In this document: positions 30,684 to 31,663 of the stretch, piece after piece | Layout of the letters: every line of letters begins with the position of its first letter | How positions within the stretch are numbered: the first letter of the stretch is position 1 | DNA from: Coptodactyla brooksi | Taxonomy: Eukaryota > Arthropoda > Insecta > Coleoptera > Scarabaeidae | Direction: 5' to 3' | Assembly: GCA_033557675.1 (NCBI GenBank) | Contig: JAWQRM010000081.1 | Location: forward strand, 1-31,663 | Length of the DNA stretch: 31,663 nucleotides | Translations under genes and position numbers: made by a program | The notes under the pieces: generated by a model | What the model saw: the letters and a program-made list of their open reading frames with translations, nothing else | Told to the model about the DNA's origin: nothing | Databases searched by the model: none

Positions 30684-31663
30684 AAGCGAAAGCATTAAGT
30701 ATTTTTAAGCGAAAGCATTAAGACACGATTGGTTTGAAAAACTCAAGAAACGTGGTAGACTCCATAACATAAAAGTGTCTGGTGAAGCTGCTAGTACAGA
30801 TGTAAAGGCAGCTACAGATTTAAATGTAAAGGCAGCTACCATGTCAGGACATAACAACACCATGTCAGGATATAAGCTATCAAAGGATAGACTGACTCTT
30901 CTGTTGGTGATTATCTGGTGATGTGTTCTTGGTATACCAAAGTCAAAATCCAAGAGCACTAGAAATATTTCAAAGGATTGTCTATGCGTGGGTGACTCGA
31001 GATATTTTTCAAGGCTGGTTTGTAGATAATTTTGCGCGCGAAGTTAAAATGTTGCAGAAAATAAACTACCGTTCAAGATACTACTGGTTCTTCGATAATG
31101 CACCAGGTCACCCGACCATACTATGTGATTATGATGAACACATAGAAGTTTTTGCTCCCAAACACAACTTCCTTCTTACAATCCATGAATCAAGGTCTTA
31201 TACAGGCTTTCGAAAAGTATTACCTAAGATTAACATATAGACAAGAAGTAAAGGCTGCTGAAGAAATGACTCCCAAAACAGAGGAATTGAAGATTGAAGG
31301 AATTCTGGGAAGAGTATAATATTTACATGGCTGTTAAAAATATTGATTGTTAAAAATATGGATCTGAACAACAGGAAAATATACTCGAAGACCTCGAAGA
31401 AATTTTACGAGTCTTGGAACAAAACGTAAAGAGCAATGTCATTCGTGTTGTTGCAAAGTTAGATAGAAGAATTGCCTTCAAAAGAATTTAAAGGCAAAGC
31501 AAATGGCCGACTGTTTTAAAGTGAACAACGATGTGGTGGTGGGTTTGAAAACCCAGCATTCTGATTCCCAACGATTCGATAAAGTATTTTCAAAAGTGCA
31601 TGATAGCATGCCACCAATTGATTTATGATGAGAGAAAGAAAACTTCGAGTGCACAAACATTAC
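30684..31663 (+). mobile_element. Tigger/pogo-like DNA transposon remnant, runs off window
   Basis: Plus-strand frames match Tigger-type (DDE_1 superfamily, CENP-B related) transposases in order: HDWFEKLKKRGRLHNIKVSG and EAAS, LSKDRLTLLL, FLVYQSQNPRALEIF, AWVTRDIFQGWFVDNF, WFFDNAPGHP (second catalytic Asp), and FWEEYNIYMAVKNI. The segment that should hold the first catalytic Asp (ADET) is missing, replaced by short VKAAT and MSG duplications. Stops and frameshifts are frequent. A 16-bp direct repeat aagcgaaagcattaag (30684, 30707) lies at the start. The inverted ends were not found, and the right end is beyond the window. Confidence 0.88.

Noticed and set aside
31530..31560. Stem-like gggtttgaaaaccc as part of a tRNA.
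   Set aside because: No acceptor, anticodon or T-arm arrangement; it falls within Tigger transposase coding sequence.

Overview
The window is AT-rich eukaryotic DNA, almost certainly from an insect or another arthropod. It has long introns that contain decayed mariner, Tigger-like and non-LTR elements. One protein-coding gene, par-1/MARK, a polarity and microtubule-affinity-regulating Ser/Thr kinase, runs on the minus strand from beyond the right edge to a stop codon at 2326-2328. I could place twelve coding exons. All eleven complete introns have GT donors and AG acceptors, and the reading phase closes at every junction. The joined exons encode 661 residues: kinase domain from just after the start of the N-lobe, UBA domain, a Ser/Thr-rich spacer, and a C-terminal KA1 domain ending in ELKL. 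The first kinase exons (glycine loop, VAIK lysine), the start codon and the promoter lie outside the window.

Layout, read 5' to 3' along the gene (right to left). 27505-27988 and 26523-26776: kinase exons. 25534-25714: UBA exon. 24392-24560, 23996-24163, 19848-20007, 19549-19656 and 16325-16516: spacer exons. 6855-6908: a 54-nt exon that can be skipped in frame. 2552-2826 and 2326-2384: KA1 exons. Three consecutive exons (108, 192 and 54 nt) are all phase 2 at both ends, so each could be skipped without a frameshift. One spacer exon has two in-frame acceptors 18 nt apart.

The introns hold the mobile DNA. There is a cecropia/Hsmar1-type mariner at 11055-12139, bounded by TA dinucleotides and interrupted by a 193-bp pogo/Tigger-like MITE. 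A second mariner at 20566-21694 has its own TA target-site duplication, deletions and a 100-bp internal duplication. A Tigger/pogo-like transposase remnant runs off the right edge. Two non-LTR reverse-transcriptase tails are present (22740-23290 plus strand, 4335-4600 minus strand), along with a short TA-flanked MITE at 4711-4866 and several perfect palindromes or hairpins.

The most unusual non-repeat feature is a CpG-rich island (about 62% GC over 10141-10320) next to a TATA-like box, inside the 9.4-kb intron between the last spacer exons. It could be an internal promoter for a short KA1-containing transcript, but that is inference. I see no bacterial operons, CRISPR arrays, tRNA or rRNA genes, and no evidence of a wholly new multi-gene system. 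The items worth following up concern par-1 isoform regulation and nested transposons.
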